Shown: in pieces, positions 36,724 to 46,418 of the stretch
How positions within the stretch are numbered: position 1 is the stretch's first letter
Layout: every line of letters starts with the position of its first letter
Source: a bacterium
GTDB taxonomy: Bacteria; Cyanobacteriota; Vampirovibrionia; Vampirovibrionales; Vampirovibrionaceae
DNA: 64,000 bases
NCBI GenBank assembly: GCA_030429585.1
Contig: JAUIEU010000001.1
Coordinates: 553,994 to 617,993 of the forward strand
Reading direction: 5' to 3'
Program-made: the position numbers and the translations under genes
The notes under the pieces: model-generated
Told to the model about the DNA's origin: nothing
The model's input: the letters and a program-made list of their open reading frames with translations, nothing else
Databases searched by the model: none

Positions 36724-36762
36724 TTGTCAGGGCTTTTATAGTATTTGCCCTGACAATTTTTT
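36724..36762 (+). terminator. Strong terminator after flp
   Basis: TTGTCAGGGC and GCCCTGACAA form a perfect 10-bp stem with a 13-nt loop, directly followed by six T. This would separate the pilin transcript from the downstream minor-pilin genes. Confidence 0.93.
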
Positions 36763-36849
36763 AAGCTGTTATTGGCTTTACTGGCTAGCGTTTAGGTAGC
36801 TACAACATATTAAATACGATATAAATTATGATGAATTGAGACGTTGCCC

Positions 36850-37215
36850 ATGAGCATGTTACACAATAGAAAACGGCTTATCCCCACACACAAAGGCCAA
36901 GGTATATTGGAATTTGGCTTAATTGCGTTGTTGGTTGGTGTGGCGGTTATTGGGGCAACACAAACCTTACGCCCAAATTTTGAGGACCATATGGCTTCTG
37001 TGGCCATGCTGGAAAACACCGGGGTGGAAACAACGGCCAGTACCTTTAAAATGGCCAATCCTAATGCGGGTAGCAATGGGGCACCCCCCACGTTTAATGT
37101 GGGCATTGGGAATAACGGTAATGTGGAGTACACAGCGCCGGATGGTTCCCCCTATGCAGGCAACCCGTTTGCCGCGCCAGCCTATACCCCGCCTGGCCCA
37201 CAAGGTACAAGTTAA
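36850..37215 (+). CDS. Flp-like minor pilin/pseudopilin
   Basis: A 121-residue protein (ATG 36850) with the same N-terminal processing signal as Flp: HKG followed by QGILEFGLIALLVGVAVIG, with Glu at +5 and Phe at +6. The C-terminal part is a longer Asn/Gly/Pro-rich segment that the major pilin lacks. It is probably a minor or tip subunit of the same pilus. The first ATG codons at 36850 and 36856 are both possible; the track's TTG 36844 is not preferred. Confidence 0.75.
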   Translation: MSMLHNRKRLIPTHKGQGILEFGLIALLVGVAVIGATQTLRPNFEDHMASVAMLENTGVETTASTFKMANPNAGSNGAPPTFNVGIGNNGNVEYTAPDGSPYAGNPFAAPAYTPPGPQGTS

Positions 37216-37319
37216 TTTATTAAAAAAAGTGTAAAATGGTAGTATAGCTACTGTACCTTGGCTAAGCGTTTAGCCTTAGGGGCGGTGATAACTGTTGCTA
37301 AAGGGTTGGTTATACATTG

Positions 37320-38330
37320 ATGGCGCATACAAATACAACAGCACGTCCGGGCCAAGCGTTGGTAGAGTTTGTTATTATGATGCCCTTTGTTGTGGTGTTA
37401 TTGCTGGCTTCTACTTATATTGGCTTTGGGTTGTTGCAATACCATGTCACGGCCTCTCACCTTAGGGGTGTCCATAAAAACATGGAGCGCTATGCCAGCC
37501 TGATCGACCCCCTTTACCAAATACAGCAAGACGTTGGCAATGGGTACACCGTAACGGAAGAAGGTGGCAATAAATTTAGGGGCCGAGTGATAAAGGCCAC
37601 CAAAACGTATAGTATCCCTAATCTTCCGTTTATACCGGCCATTACTCTTATTAGCAGCACCACCGTGCCAGGTGCACTAATGGAAGGCTTGAACGGCCCG
37701 TTTTTACCCGCGCTATCTAACTTGGGCAATGGCCCAGGCACGTACCCGGATATTCCAGGTAGTGGCGGCGGTAATGCTATTGGCTCTGCTGCCATACAAC
37801 TGGCGGAAAGTAATTTGTTTAGAGACATGATGTTTTGTGCCGATATGACCTATTGCTACGGACGAGATTTGGCAGGGGCCGCCACCAGCTATGCGTCATC
37901 TGACTTGAGCTCGCATTATACGGGCAGTGTGTTTTCTCACGTAACGGATAATCTTGACTTGGCCCTGCCGGGCGGTGTTTATATGGATGCCAGCTGTACG
38001 GTAACGGATGAGAACTTAGGGCATACAACAACATTATCCCGAGATAGCAATGGTGACGGTACAGATGACTTGGACTTTTCAGGCCCCCAGGTAGTTGATT
38101 TTTTAGCGGATAATACAACAGTAGCGTTACACCCCCAATGTTTGGCGGGTTGTAATACTTTGCATGCAGGGGGTACCCAGGCGGATTTTGATAGCTGTGT
38201 GAATCCGTGTTTAACAGGTAAGCTGGCTAATGCCCGTGCCTATGTAAATACCCATATACAGCTTGCAACAGCAGCGGGTGGGTGCGGCACAGAAACCATT
38301 GTCACCCCAATCAATCCGGTGGTTAATTAG
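37320..38330 (+). CDS. TadE-like pilus assembly protein
   Basis: The N-terminus RPG followed by QALVEFVIMMPFVVVLLLAS matches the TadE/TadE-like domain and carries the same Gly(-1)/Glu(+5) arrangement as the pilins nearby. The remaining 290 residues are a large exported region rich in Gly, Asn, Thr and Asp with several cysteines (MMFCADMTYCYG, PQCLAGCN, FDSCVNPCLTG) that probably form disulfides. At 336 residues it is longer than ordinary TadE (about 170). ATG 37320 is used. It is followed after 2 bp by the TadG-like gene. Confidence 0.75.
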   Translation: MAHTNTTARPGQALVEFVIMMPFVVVLLLASTYIGFGLLQYHVTASHLRGVHKNMERYASLIDPLYQIQQDVGNGYTVTEEGGNKFRGRVIKATKTYSIPNLPFIPAITLISSTTVPGALMEGLNGPFLPALSNLGNGPGTYPDIPGSGGGNAIGSAAIQLAESNLFRDMMFCADMTYCYGRDLAGAATSYASSDLSSHYTGSVFSHVTDNLDLALPGGVYMDASCTVTDENLGHTTTLSRDSNGDGTDDLDFSGPQVVDFLADNTTVALHPQCLAGCNTLHAGGTQADFDSCVNPCLTGKLANARAYVNTHIQLATAAGGCGTETIVTPINPVVN

Positions 38331-38332
38331 CC

Positions 38333-39325
38333 ATGGAACACAACCACATGCCATTACCTCGCATCGTACGCCGTGCCCAACAGGGCTATGTGGCGGCCTT
38401 ACTTGGCGGTGTTGGCTTAATGCTATTAGCAGCTATAGGGGTGGGTATTTACACCGGTATTGTGGCCTACGTTCAAGGAGAACTCCATGAAATTGCCCTG
38501 TCGACGGCAGGGACGGCAGCGCGCTCTGTGTATGATGATGTTGATGCCACAACTCAGGCGCCTGTACTTAGCCCTGCCAAAGCAGTAACCGCTGGCTGGG
38601 AGACCTTTAATAATATGGTTGCTGCCAACACTATTTTAACGGCGTTTAACCCCGGGTTGGATTTACACCCCTTAGGCGATGAGGTGTATGAGGCGATTGT
38701 GTTGGCAGAAGTTAACGTGCCGCTACTTGCTATTGTTGGGCTGGATAATATGCTGATAGAGGCCCGCGCTAGTGCTATTTACGCCCAGAATGATTTATCC
38801 ACCATTGTGCAGGATATTCACTCGCAAGGGGGGGCGCAATTTGTTAATGTGCCGCTGGATTTACCGGTGTTGAATGGCTCTGGGCCAGATATTTATATCA
38901 GTACCCTGGCGAGTAGTACCCCCAAAGGCTATCATGGCGTGATGGTGGAGCTATGCGTGAATAATGGCGATTGCTATGATGTTGGCGATGGGGCGTATCC
39001 TACCGATGCCACCAAGGGCCTAATTGTAGAGCGCAATGGCCGCAATGTGTTGTATGGCGAATTTTTTATCGATTTAGAAAATGTTGGTATTAATAAAGGA
39101 ACGACAATTCGAATTGTGGATGACTTGGTAAACGACCGTTATTTAGCTGCCGACCTTAATACCGCCAATAGAAAACGCATACTGGAGTTGGTGCCCCATA
39201 TGGTGGATTTGTTAGAGTTGCGCACTTTTCACCATGCCTTTATGTGCTTTGAAAATAATTGCAGCTACCCAACAACCCGCTTTGTCGCCGGTTCAACCCC
39301 TTATGTGGATTCGAATCCGCCATAG
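38333..39325 (+). CDS. TadG-like pilus protein
   Basis: A 330-residue protein whose N-terminal QQGYVAALLGGVGLMLLAAIGVGIYTG resembles the TadG-like membrane start (a Flp-pilus-assembly TadE/G-like region). It has no Glu at +5, so it is probably not cleaved and polymerised. The exported part has paired cysteines (CVNNGDCYD and CFENNCSY). The tight spacing with the TadE-like gene suggests a single operon. No tadA, tadB, tadC or prepilin peptidase lies in this window. Confidence 0.65.
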   Translation: MEHNHMPLPRIVRRAQQGYVAALLGGVGLMLLAAIGVGIYTGIVAYVQGELHEIALSTAGTAARSVYDDVDATTQAPVLSPAKAVTAGWETFNNMVAANTILTAFNPGLDLHPLGDEVYEAIVLAEVNVPLLAIVGLDNMLIEARASAIYAQNDLSTIVQDIHSQGGAQFVNVPLDLPVLNGSGPDIYISTLASSTPKGYHGVMVELCVNNGDCYDVGDGAYPTDATKGLIVERNGRNVLYGEFFIDLENVGINKGTTIRIVDDLVNDRYLAADLNTANRKRILELVPHMVDLLELRTFHHAFMCFENNCSYPTTRFVAGSTPYVDSNPP

Positions 39326-39376
39326 GCATACGGGCTAGGCGATAGGGCACAACGCGCTAACCGGTGGGCCAGTGCG

Positions 39377-39405
39377 TTGACATAGGTGCCGTTTTGCACC
39401 ACAAT
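39377..39405 (+). promoter_or_regulatory. Sigma-70-type promoter of tRNA-Leu
   Basis: TTGACA at 39377-39382 (perfect) and CACAAT at 39400-39405 are separated by 17 bp, ending 36 bp before the tRNA. Confidence 0.6.
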
Positions 39406-39441
39406 TCTGGCACTTTCTTCCCCTCAATAAAACCAAGGTGT

Positions 39442-39526
39442 GTCGGGGTGGCGGAATCGGTAGACGCGCACGCTTGAGGGGCGTGTGGAGCAATCCGTGG
39501 GGGTTCAAGTCCCCCTCCCGACACCA
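39442..39526 (+). tRNA. tRNA-Leu (anticodon GAG)
   Basis: Class II tRNA. Acceptor GTCGGGG/TCCCGAC, D-arm GGCGGAATCGGTAGACGCGC typical of tRNA-Leu, anticodon stem CACGC/GCGTG with loop TTGAGGG giving GAG, a variable arm, and T-arm GGGTTCAAGTCCC. CCA is encoded at 39524-39526, unlike the tRNA-Gln of this window. Confidence 0.95.
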
Positions 39527-39562
39527 TTTTTACCCGTTATGCCCTGTGGTATAGGGGCGCAG

Positions 39563-40843
39563 ATGGAACTCGCCATGCCAGTCAACTCATCCCAACGCCC
39601 TACGGTGGGCATGGTACTGGATCACCCCTTCCCGCCAGATTCCCGAGTGGCCCGTGAAGCCACCACCTTGGTGGACGCTGGCCACCGTGTCCATTTACTA
39701 TGCGCCCAAGATAAAACCACCCCTTGCCCTGCGGAAGATAGCTATAAAGGCGTTTTGCTCCACCGAGTGGATGCGGTACAACAGGCTCGCCAGCAACCGT
39801 GGTGTGATGCCAGGCGCTCTAAGGTGTGGGCCTGTGGGTTGCTAAAAAATTGGCGTTACCAACATCATGGTATTGATACCCCGTGGCAATGGGCAGTTGA
39901 GGATTTTATCCAGGCTTATGATATTGATATTCTCCATGCCCATGATTTACGGGTGTTACCGGCAACCATAGCAGCCGCCCAGCAATCGTCGCGCGCGGTT
40001 AAGGTTATTGCGGATCTTCATGAGTTTTACCCGGCTTTAATACGTCAGTTAAAATCGAAAAAATCGGCTCGCAAAGGCAAGCGGGCTTACCAGCGCTGGG
40101 TAGGGTTTGAACAACGATGGCTACCCCAGGCCGATTATGTGTGGGTGCTGGATAACGCCAGCCGAGATCGGCTTTTGGCATACCCAACAATACAGGCAGG
40201 TAAGGTGGGCTTGCTGCCTAACGTGGTTAGTGTGGCAGAGTTTGATGCGATGCCACCGAATGATGCCATTATGCGCCAGTATGTGGGCAAACCAACCTTG
40301 GTGTACGCAGGCCATGTAAACCATTTAGGCAGGGGCCTACAGTTTGTGATTGAAGCGCTGCCGGCCCTACTAAACATCGCCCCTGATTGTCGGGTGGTAT
40401 TGGCCGGGGCCACCCGCCCTGATTATGAAACACACTTGCGCCAACAGGCCGAAAGGTTGGACGTTAGCCACGCAATTGACTGGACAGGCCACCTGGACGA
40501 TATGGGGATGGCGGAATACATCCAAGCGGCCACGGTGTGCCTATGCCCCACGGTAGAAAGTGAGCAAACCAACAGTGGTATCCCTAACAAGGTGTTTCAG
40601 TATGCCTTGTACGGTAAGCCCCAAGTGGTGAGTAGCGCTAAGCCCCAAACCCGTTGGGTAGAGGCCAATCAAGCGGGCCTTTCTTTTGCGAGTGGGGATG
40701 TGGCTGCACTAACCCAAGCCGTTGCCAAACTGTTAAACAACCCAGCAACCGCAGAAGCGATGGGGCAAAATGGCCGCCAGGCGGTGCTAAGCCACAGCAG
40801 TTGGGAGGCCATTACCCCCGCCTTTTTGGCCGTTTACCAGTAA
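39563..40843 (+). CDS. GT4-family glycosyltransferase
   Basis: The ORF is open through tRNA-Leu, so the true start must lie after 39526; I use ATG 39563 preceded by AGGGG (426 residues), with 39539 and 39575 as alternatives. N-terminal MVLDHPFPPDSRVAREATTL is typical of GT4 enzymes that handle surface polysaccharides. LLPNVVS, LVYAGHVNHLGRG and the donor region CPTVESEQTNSGIPNKVFQYALYGKPQV follow. The acceptor is unknown. It converges with the MFS carrier gene 14 bp downstream. Confidence 0.85.
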   Translation: MELAMPVNSSQRPTVGMVLDHPFPPDSRVAREATTLVDAGHRVHLLCAQDKTTPCPAEDSYKGVLLHRVDAVQQARQQPWCDARRSKVWACGLLKNWRYQHHGIDTPWQWAVEDFIQAYDIDILHAHDLRVLPATIAAAQQSSRAVKVIADLHEFYPALIRQLKSKKSARKGKRAYQRWVGFEQRWLPQADYVWVLDNASRDRLLAYPTIQAGKVGLLPNVVSVAEFDAMPPNDAIMRQYVGKPTLVYAGHVNHLGRGLQFVIEALPALLNIAPDCRVVLAGATRPDYETHLRQQAERLDVSHAIDWTGHLDDMGMAEYIQAATVCLCPTVESEQTNSGIPNKVFQYALYGKPQVVSSAKPQTRWVEANQAGLSFASGDVAALTQAVAKLLNNPATAEAMGQNGRQAVLSHSSWEAITPAFLAVYQ

Positions 40844-40857
40844 ATAAATGGCTTAGG

Positions 40858-42246
40858 TTAGGCCAAGGTGGTGGTATGGGCCAGCTCGCTGTCATCGTTA
40901 AAGCGTTGTAGCAGTAGGGTAGAGAGTAAAATAACGCCGCCGCCGAGCAAAAAGGCCAGGCCTTCGTGCATGCCGGTTTGGCTAATAATGGGGCCCACCG
41001 CCAGGCTGCATAGTAAGCCGGGTGCGGCAATAAAAATGTTAAACACGCCCATTAACACACCCTCTTTACCCTTAGGGATGTGGTTAGACAGCATGGCAAA
41101 GGGTACGGATAGGGTGGTGGCCCAGCCCATACCAATCAGCCCCATGCACACCAACAGCATAATAGGGTCGCGCACGATAAAGAGGCTCATCATGGCGAGG
41201 GCCATGCATAATTGGGTGGTGGTGTGGACGGCTTTTTTGCCAAAGCGTTGGCAAAGGCCATCGATAAATGGGGAAAAGGCAAAGCAAACCCCGTTGAGTA
41301 CCGCAAACCCTAAGCTGGCCCATTTCACGCCATCGTTATATAGGGCGGATTGAGGGTCTACAGCGCCAAAGGCTATTTTGGGTACAAACACAGCAAAAAA
41401 GATGAACAAACACATTAGGCCAAACCAAGTACCACTGTGGGCCAAGCACAGTACCCATTGGTTAGGGCTTAGGTGGATACCGCCCCACATATGGTTAAAA
41501 AAGCCAGTAAGCCCCGCTGTTTTAGGGTGGGTGTTAGCGGCGTGGGCTTCGTGTTGCAGGGCGGTGGAAGGGGCTTCTGGGGTTGTAAAAATAGTCACCC
41601 CCATGGCCACTAATATGGCCACGGCTCCTAAGTAAAATAATAGGTGCATGCCATCAATCACAAAGGCAATCATAAAGGCGGCAATCGACCCTAACCCAAT
41701 GGTTAGGCTCATCATACTGTAGGCTTTGGTTTGGCGCTCTGGGTTAAATACATCCGGTACTAAAGCGCGGTAGGGCCCTTGGGTTAGGTTAATGCTGGCA
41801 TCCAGCACCCATAGCAATAGGGCCGCCACCAATAACCCCATGGGGAAACTAACCGCTAAGCCCACGGTGCTGGTAAACCACTCGCCAATGGCTTGAGAGT
41901 TGGGCATTAGGATAAGGCTGATGGCGATAAGAATACTACCCACCAGTAAAAAAGGCCGACGGCGCCCTAGCGGGCTGCGGTGCTGATCGCTTAATACACC
42001 CACAATCGGTTGCACCAGAATGCCGGTTACTGGGCCTGCCGCCCAAATTAGGCTGGTTAGCCAAGGCTCGGAGCCGAGTTTTTCTAGCAAAGGGCTCATT
42101 TGGCCCATTTGCAAGGCCCAGGCAAATTGAATGCCTAAAAACCCGATGCTAACTAAAAAAGGGCTGGCCACTTGCTGGCGATGTTCTGCCGGGCGAGTCG
42201 GTATGCCGGAGCCAGCGGTTTGAAGCGGTGTGGATTGAGAACTCAT
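40858..42246 (-). CDS. MFS carrier of the sucrose/maltose (SUT/SLC45) type
   Basis: Twelve-transmembrane-segment sugar:proton symporter-like protein of 462 residues. The loop GILVQPIVGVLSDQHRSPLGRRRPF closely follows the SUT/SLC45 (GPH-related) signature of plant and bacterial sucrose and maltose transporters. Later QGPYRALVPDVF and LSVPFAMLSNHIPKGKEGVLMGVFN fit the same family. Probable substrate is a disaccharide or maltooligosaccharide. It is transcribed in the same direction as, and 104 bp downstream of, the 1355-residue GH13 gene, which would supply such sugars. Confidence 0.85.
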   Translation of the reverse strand: MSSQSTPLQTAGSGIPTRPAEHRQQVASPFLVSIGFLGIQFAWALQMGQMSPLLEKLGSEPWLTSLIWAAGPVTGILVQPIVGVLSDQHRSPLGRRRPFLLVGSILIAISLILMPNSQAIGEWFTSTVGLAVSFPMGLLVAALLLWVLDASINLTQGPYRALVPDVFNPERQTKAYSMMSLTIGLGSIAAFMIAFVIDGMHLLFYLGAVAILVAMGVTIFTTPEAPSTALQHEAHAANTHPKTAGLTGFFNHMWGGIHLSPNQWVLCLAHSGTWFGLMCLFIFFAVFVPKIAFGAVDPQSALYNDGVKWASLGFAVLNGVCFAFSPFIDGLCQRFGKKAVHTTTQLCMALAMMSLFIVRDPIMLLVCMGLIGMGWATTLSVPFAMLSNHIPKGKEGVLMGVFNIFIAAPGLLCSLAVGPIISQTGMHEGLAFLLGGGVILLSTLLLQRFNDDSELAHTTTLA

Positions 42247-42350
42247 AAATGTTACCCAATAATAATAGTGTGATGGTTAAGCCTAATAACGATGCTGATA
42301 GTTAGCTTAATATAAAGTGTCGCGGCCCACCATAGGGGGGCACCGTCTGT

Positions 42351-45300
42351 TTACGAGGCTTTACCCTTACGGGTGCCATTGGTGGTGCTGGTGTTGTTAC
42401 TTGGCTTGCCGGCTTGCCGAACAAGTACGGCATAGGTGTGTAGGGTGCCCGTACCACGGGTAAGTTTTAACGTGCCGTCGTCATCCACGGTGTATTCATC
42501 GTTATTCTCTGGGTTTTTGTACACGGTGCCAGCCGGTTGGTCTAGCAAGTGAATGTCTGGCTCGTATTTTTCTATGCTGGCTTGTGTGGTGTGTATTTCG
42601 GGGTATTGCTCATTGGTTGCCCCTAGGATGTTGTCGTAATACTCGCCGGGGACAGGGCTGGGTTTGCCGGTATTTACCATCATAATAATTTGCTGGTTGG
42701 TCTCAGGGGTCGCCGCGGTTGTGTTGCTGCTGGCTTCTGCTGGGCCACCATCCCAGGCGGCCAGTAATACACCATGGGTGTCATCCTGGGTGATATTTTG
42801 AAGAAAGCCGCCATTAATAACCGGGTATTGCTGACGAATGGCCAACAGGTTGCGAATAACATTAAACTCTTTTTGGATAAAATCCATTTGGGGGTTATCC
42901 AGCCAATCCAAACGAACAGGCTCGCGGTTTTGCATAAATTTATTATTGGTTCGCTCGCCACCGGTTCTAAAAATATCGTACCAAGTGGGTTGGCCTGGCA
43001 GGGCCACCATTAGTGCTATGCGTCGTCGGTCTTTTTCTAACGCGGGTGTTAGTAAGTGTTGAAAAAAGTCATGCTTAAAGGCGGCTGCGGTTCGCCCGGT
43101 TGGGTTTTTAGGGTATAGGCGGCTGCCAATTTCATCTACCAACTTGGCTAACGACATATAACCTGGCAGGCGCGGGTGCTGCTGGCTCCATGTGTTTAGG
43201 GTGTCGGTGAGCATATCGTAAAAGGCGTCTGCTTTGGGCAAATGGGCCAAGCCAGATTGTTGGGCATACTGTTGGTAACCGTTTGCAAGGAAAGCACGGG
43301 TAGCCCACACTTCGCTGGTGGTATTAAAGGCGGTTTCTAATTGGTTCCGAATCATTTTACCAAGGACAGGGTGATTTAAGGCCGCTTTCCAGTCGTCGGC
43401 ATCATCACACCGTTCGGTTACAGCCAGGGATAATAATAACTTTCCTAGTTGCAGCCTTAACTTTTTCATGTTTTGGGGCGGTTGGCCTAGGTTGTATTTT
43501 TCCATTGTGGCCCGCTTGTCTTCTTCTCGGTAAAAATCGTGAAGAAGGCTAGGCAGCTCGTCTAGGGTTAGCTCTTGAGCAAGGTTGGCTAAGTTTTCAA
43601 GCGCCTCTTGTGGGTCCGTCATCCCGGCGTTCGTCATGCTGTTACGGAGGGTGGCAAAATCTGGCTTGCTGGCAATGGTATTTAAAACATCTCGAACATC
43701 TTGGTCAACGCCGCGGTAAGGGTAGTAATCCATCCCATTAATCATGGGGTTTCGTAGTAAGTTATACAGCGTGTTGGAGTAATCGTGGCTGGCCGTAAAG
43801 GTTTGGGCAAGTTGGGCCGTTTCTTTTGCGTGGTTGTATACAAAGGGCTTAAGGGCAGACTTCCAAAAAGATTGGCCAGGGTTTTCCGCATTATCCACCT
43901 GCAGTTGGGTTTGGCCGTATTCATACGGTTTCGGGTCGTGGTGGATTAATTGGAGTAGGCTGCTAAAAAAGTAATCCATATTAACTGGGCCGCCAAACAG
44001 GCTGCTTTGCCCCTTGGCTTGTGGGGTGAGCAATTTATCTAAGGCTTCCTTGCCCCCTTCCACACCACCTAGCGGGGTCATTTCAGTAAGCTCTGCAATA
44101 ATGGTACTTTTAGGGAATATCCGTTTAACGCCAGCCAGTAAGCTGCCCCACAATACAGTGGCATGGTGCATTTCTTTTTTAAAGGCGCGTTGCTGGGCCA
44201 GGGTATCGGGGGCATTACGAACGGTATCAATATCGGCAATATCTTTGGCAGCATCCAGGCGCCAGTTTAGCCCAAGTTCTTTTTGTTGAATAAGATGATC
44301 GGCAATGACTAAACTCTCAGGGCTAACGGCTTCTAGCTGCTGGGTTGCCTGTTGAGCCAGGTGGGTAAGGGGCAGAGCTGCAATATTGTGGAGCATCTGC
44401 TCGCGCAAATGCTTGCGAGAGGTGGCCACATCTTGCAGTAATACCTTGGGCCCTAAGCGCTTAGACAGTTGCTGCTTTACCGTTTCTGGGCCTGTTTCTG
44501 GCTGCCCCGTAAACACGGTTTGCCATAGGGCAGGGCCAATACTGCTGGCAAACAACTCTTGGCCTAGGGGGTGTTTTAATACTTGTTGGGCCTGTGGCGA
44601 AAGTTTTTCCGTAATGCTGGCCAATGCAGAAGAGAGTTGGGCATGAACATTACCCTTGTTTTGCCAGTCAGTAATCTTTTTGCCTAAGGCCGATTGGTTG
44701 CCGAGTAGGGTTTTTGCCGGTGTTAATAGGGGGGAGGCGATGTCTCTGGCGCCCTGGTTATACAATAGATAGTGGTGGCTGCTGGGGTGTGAGAGTAGTG
44801 CCTTTAACCGCAGAGAATCTGGGGGTAAATCTACCGACAGGGGTGGCACGGTGGTAAGCAAGGTGTTGGTTAGCGCTGCACCGCTGGGCAAGGGGGCGTC
44901 CGGGTTGTCTCGGTGTAGGTTAGCCAGCGCTTTATTTGGTAGCCCCGCTTGGGTAAGGGCCAGCTCGCCATTACTCACCAGGCTGTCTACTTGTTTAGTG
45001 GCCTTATCCCAATGGTGGGTTTGGCGGTAGGCGTGTTGTAGCTGGGTAGCCAAATGCTGGCGGTACAATTGCTGGACGCGTTGGGTCCAGTAGGATAAAG
45101 CCTTGCGGGTGTAGGCTTGTACCTCTGGGTTGTCCATGTTCATTTGGATGGCCTGGACTTTGCCATCCCACTTGTAGCCGCTGTTGTCTTCATCTGGCCT
45201 ACCCAGGCGGTAGTGGCGCCATTCTAAAAAATTGGCGGCTTGGTCGCTGGTAATCGTGGTGGTATCTGTGGCCAGGCTAGAGTGGGCTAAGCGAGTTTTA

Positions 45301-46418
45301 AATTCATCCTCGCTAACAGGCCAGCGAAACGGGTGGGTACTTTGCCCACCAGGGAGCCATTGTTGTTCGCTTTTCTTGGTGGGGTCAAATTGCTCTAGGT
45401 ACACAGGCCGAGAGGCGTCATAATCTGGCATATAAGGCGAATTAATCACCCTAAGGCCCACGCGGGGCCAATCTACCTTTAAGGCGCCTTGGCCGTTGTC
45501 GTTTACAGGCAGGGTACCTACTACCATTTTATGGTGGACAGCCGCGTTAGGGTACAGTCGACTAGCGGATTCTGGGTCGCCCTTATCAAACACAAACCAT
45601 GACCAATATGGCGAGCGCACTCCGTTTAGCAATAAATCTTGGTATAAGGGGCTAGCAAACCCTTGGTTTACAAAGGCACCATCGCAATATACCTTAACCC
45701 CTTTGTGCAAGGCCCCCAGGAAGAATTCGTTAAAATCCCCCTTATTTGGGAAGGCATTATTTAAGGCAAAGGGGTCTGCCGTCCAATAACGGTGGGCAGA
45801 ATCCCAATCGCCAGAGTGGGGAGTCAACATAACGGCCCCAACGCCATGTTTGGAGGAGGTGTTTAGCTTGTTGAGCAGGGCGGTAACCCCGTGGATAGTA
45901 CCGTTATACCGTGTTTGGCTATCTGTAGGGGCAGGGGTCACTAAAGGGTCGGTTAAGGGGTCATCGCTGTTGGCGTCCGGTAAGGTCATGCTATCAATAT
46001 AGGCATATAGCATGCTGCCGCTTCGTTGCGGGCCGTGTTGCTTGCGGGCAACATTCCATTGGCCTTTGGGGTGGGCCTTTGTGGCGGTGTCAAAGGTACG
46101 GCGTTCGGTTAAATCAAAGCGAATGTCATCCGTATCATCCCAAAACCGGTAATACACTGTATCGCCAGCAACGTGGTTTAGGGTATCTGTGGGGGCTACC
46201 CAGTAGCGGCCATCTTTGGTTTTGTTCATTTCCACCGCTTTGCTGCCACTGCCGGGTACAAACACTTCTAGCAGGGCGCTGTCTTGCTCGTGGGTACCGG
46301 CCTTCCAAAAGGTGGGTTTGCTGATAGTTGTTTTTGTGGTTTTGTTTGCAGCCCAGTGGTACCCGGCAAAACGAGTTGCAGGCAATGTGGGTTTAAAAGT
46401 AGGTGGGTGGGAACGCAT
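42351..46418 (-). CDS. Giant GH13 alpha-amylase-like protein with large insertion
   Basis: A 1355-residue protein with the GH13 landmarks in order but far apart. Region I-like VYCDGAFVNQG is at 243-253. A pre-strand-4 helix like DNPEVQAYTRKALSYW lies at about 429-444. Region II LNWRLDAAKDI has the nucleophile Asp722, region III IIAELTE the acid/base Glu776, and ASHDYSN the transition-state Asp879. About 260 mostly helical residues separate the pre-strand-4 helix from strand 4. The N-terminal 130 residues look like a beta-rich carbohydrate-binding module (CBM48-like). No signal peptide is visible, so it is probably cytosolic. The C-terminus is a beta domain. Expected action is on alpha-1,4/1,6-glucan. 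Confidence 0.8.
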   Translation of the reverse strand: MRSHPPTFKPTLPATRFAGYHWAANKTTKTTISKPTFWKAGTHEQDSALLEVFVPGSGSKAVEMNKTKDGRYWVAPTDTLNHVAGDTVYYRFWDDTDDIRFDLTERRTFDTATKAHPKGQWNVARKQHGPQRSGSMLYAYIDSMTLPDANSDDPLTDPLVTPAPTDSQTRYNGTIHGVTALLNKLNTSSKHGVGAVMLTPHSGDWDSAHRYWTADPFALNNAFPNKGDFNEFFLGALHKGVKVYCDGAFVNQGFASPLYQDLLLNGVRSPYWSWFVFDKGDPESASRLYPNAAVHHKMVVGTLPVNDNGQGALKVDWPRVGLRVINSPYMPDYDASRPVYLEQFDPTKKSEQQWLPGGQSTHPFRWPVSEDEFKTRLAHSSLATDTTTITSDQAANFLEWRHYRLGRPDEDNSGYKWDGKVQAIQMNMDNPEVQAYTRKALSYWTQRVQQLYRQHLATQLQHAYRQTHHWDKATKQVDSLVSNGELALTQAGLPNKALANLHRDNPDAPLPSGAALTNTLLTTVPPLSVDLPPDSLRLKALLSHPSSHHYLLYNQGARDIASPLLTPAKTLLGNQSALGKKITDWQNKGNVHAQLSSALASITEKLSPQAQQVLKHPLGQELFASSIGPALWQTVFTGQPETGPETVKQQLSKRLGPKVLLQDVATSRKHLREQMLHNIAALPLTHLAQQATQQLEAVSPESLVIADHLIQQKELGLNWRLDAAKDIADIDTVRNAPDTLAQQRAFKKEMHHATVLWGSLLAGVKRIFPKSTIIAELTEMTPLGGVEGGKEALDKLLTPQAKGQSSLFGGPVNMDYFFSSLLQLIHHDPKPYEYGQTQLQVDNAENPGQSFWKSALKPFVYNHAKETAQLAQTFTASHDYSNTLYNLLRNPMINGMDYYPYRGVDQDVRDVLNTIASKPDFATLRNSMTNAGMTDPQEALENLANLAQELTLDELPSLLHDFYREEDKRATMEKYNLGQPPQNMKKLRLQLGKLLLSLAVTERCDDADDWKAALNHPVLGKMIRNQLETAFNTTSEVWATRAFLANGYQQYAQQSGLAHLPKADAFYDMLTDTLNTWSQQHPRLPGYMSLAKLVDEIGSRLYPKNPTGRTAAAFKHDFFQHLLTPALEKDRRRIALMVALPGQPTWYDIFRTGGERTNNKFMQNREPVRLDWLDNPQMDFIQKEFNVIRNLLAIRQQYPVINGGFLQNITQDDTHGVLLAAWDGGPAEASSNTTAATPETNQQIIMMVNTGKPSPVPGEYYDNILGATNEQYPEIHTTQASIEKYEPDIHLLDQPAGTVYKNPENNDEYTVDDDGTLKLTRGTGTLHTYAVLVRQAGKPSNNTSTTNGTRKGKAS

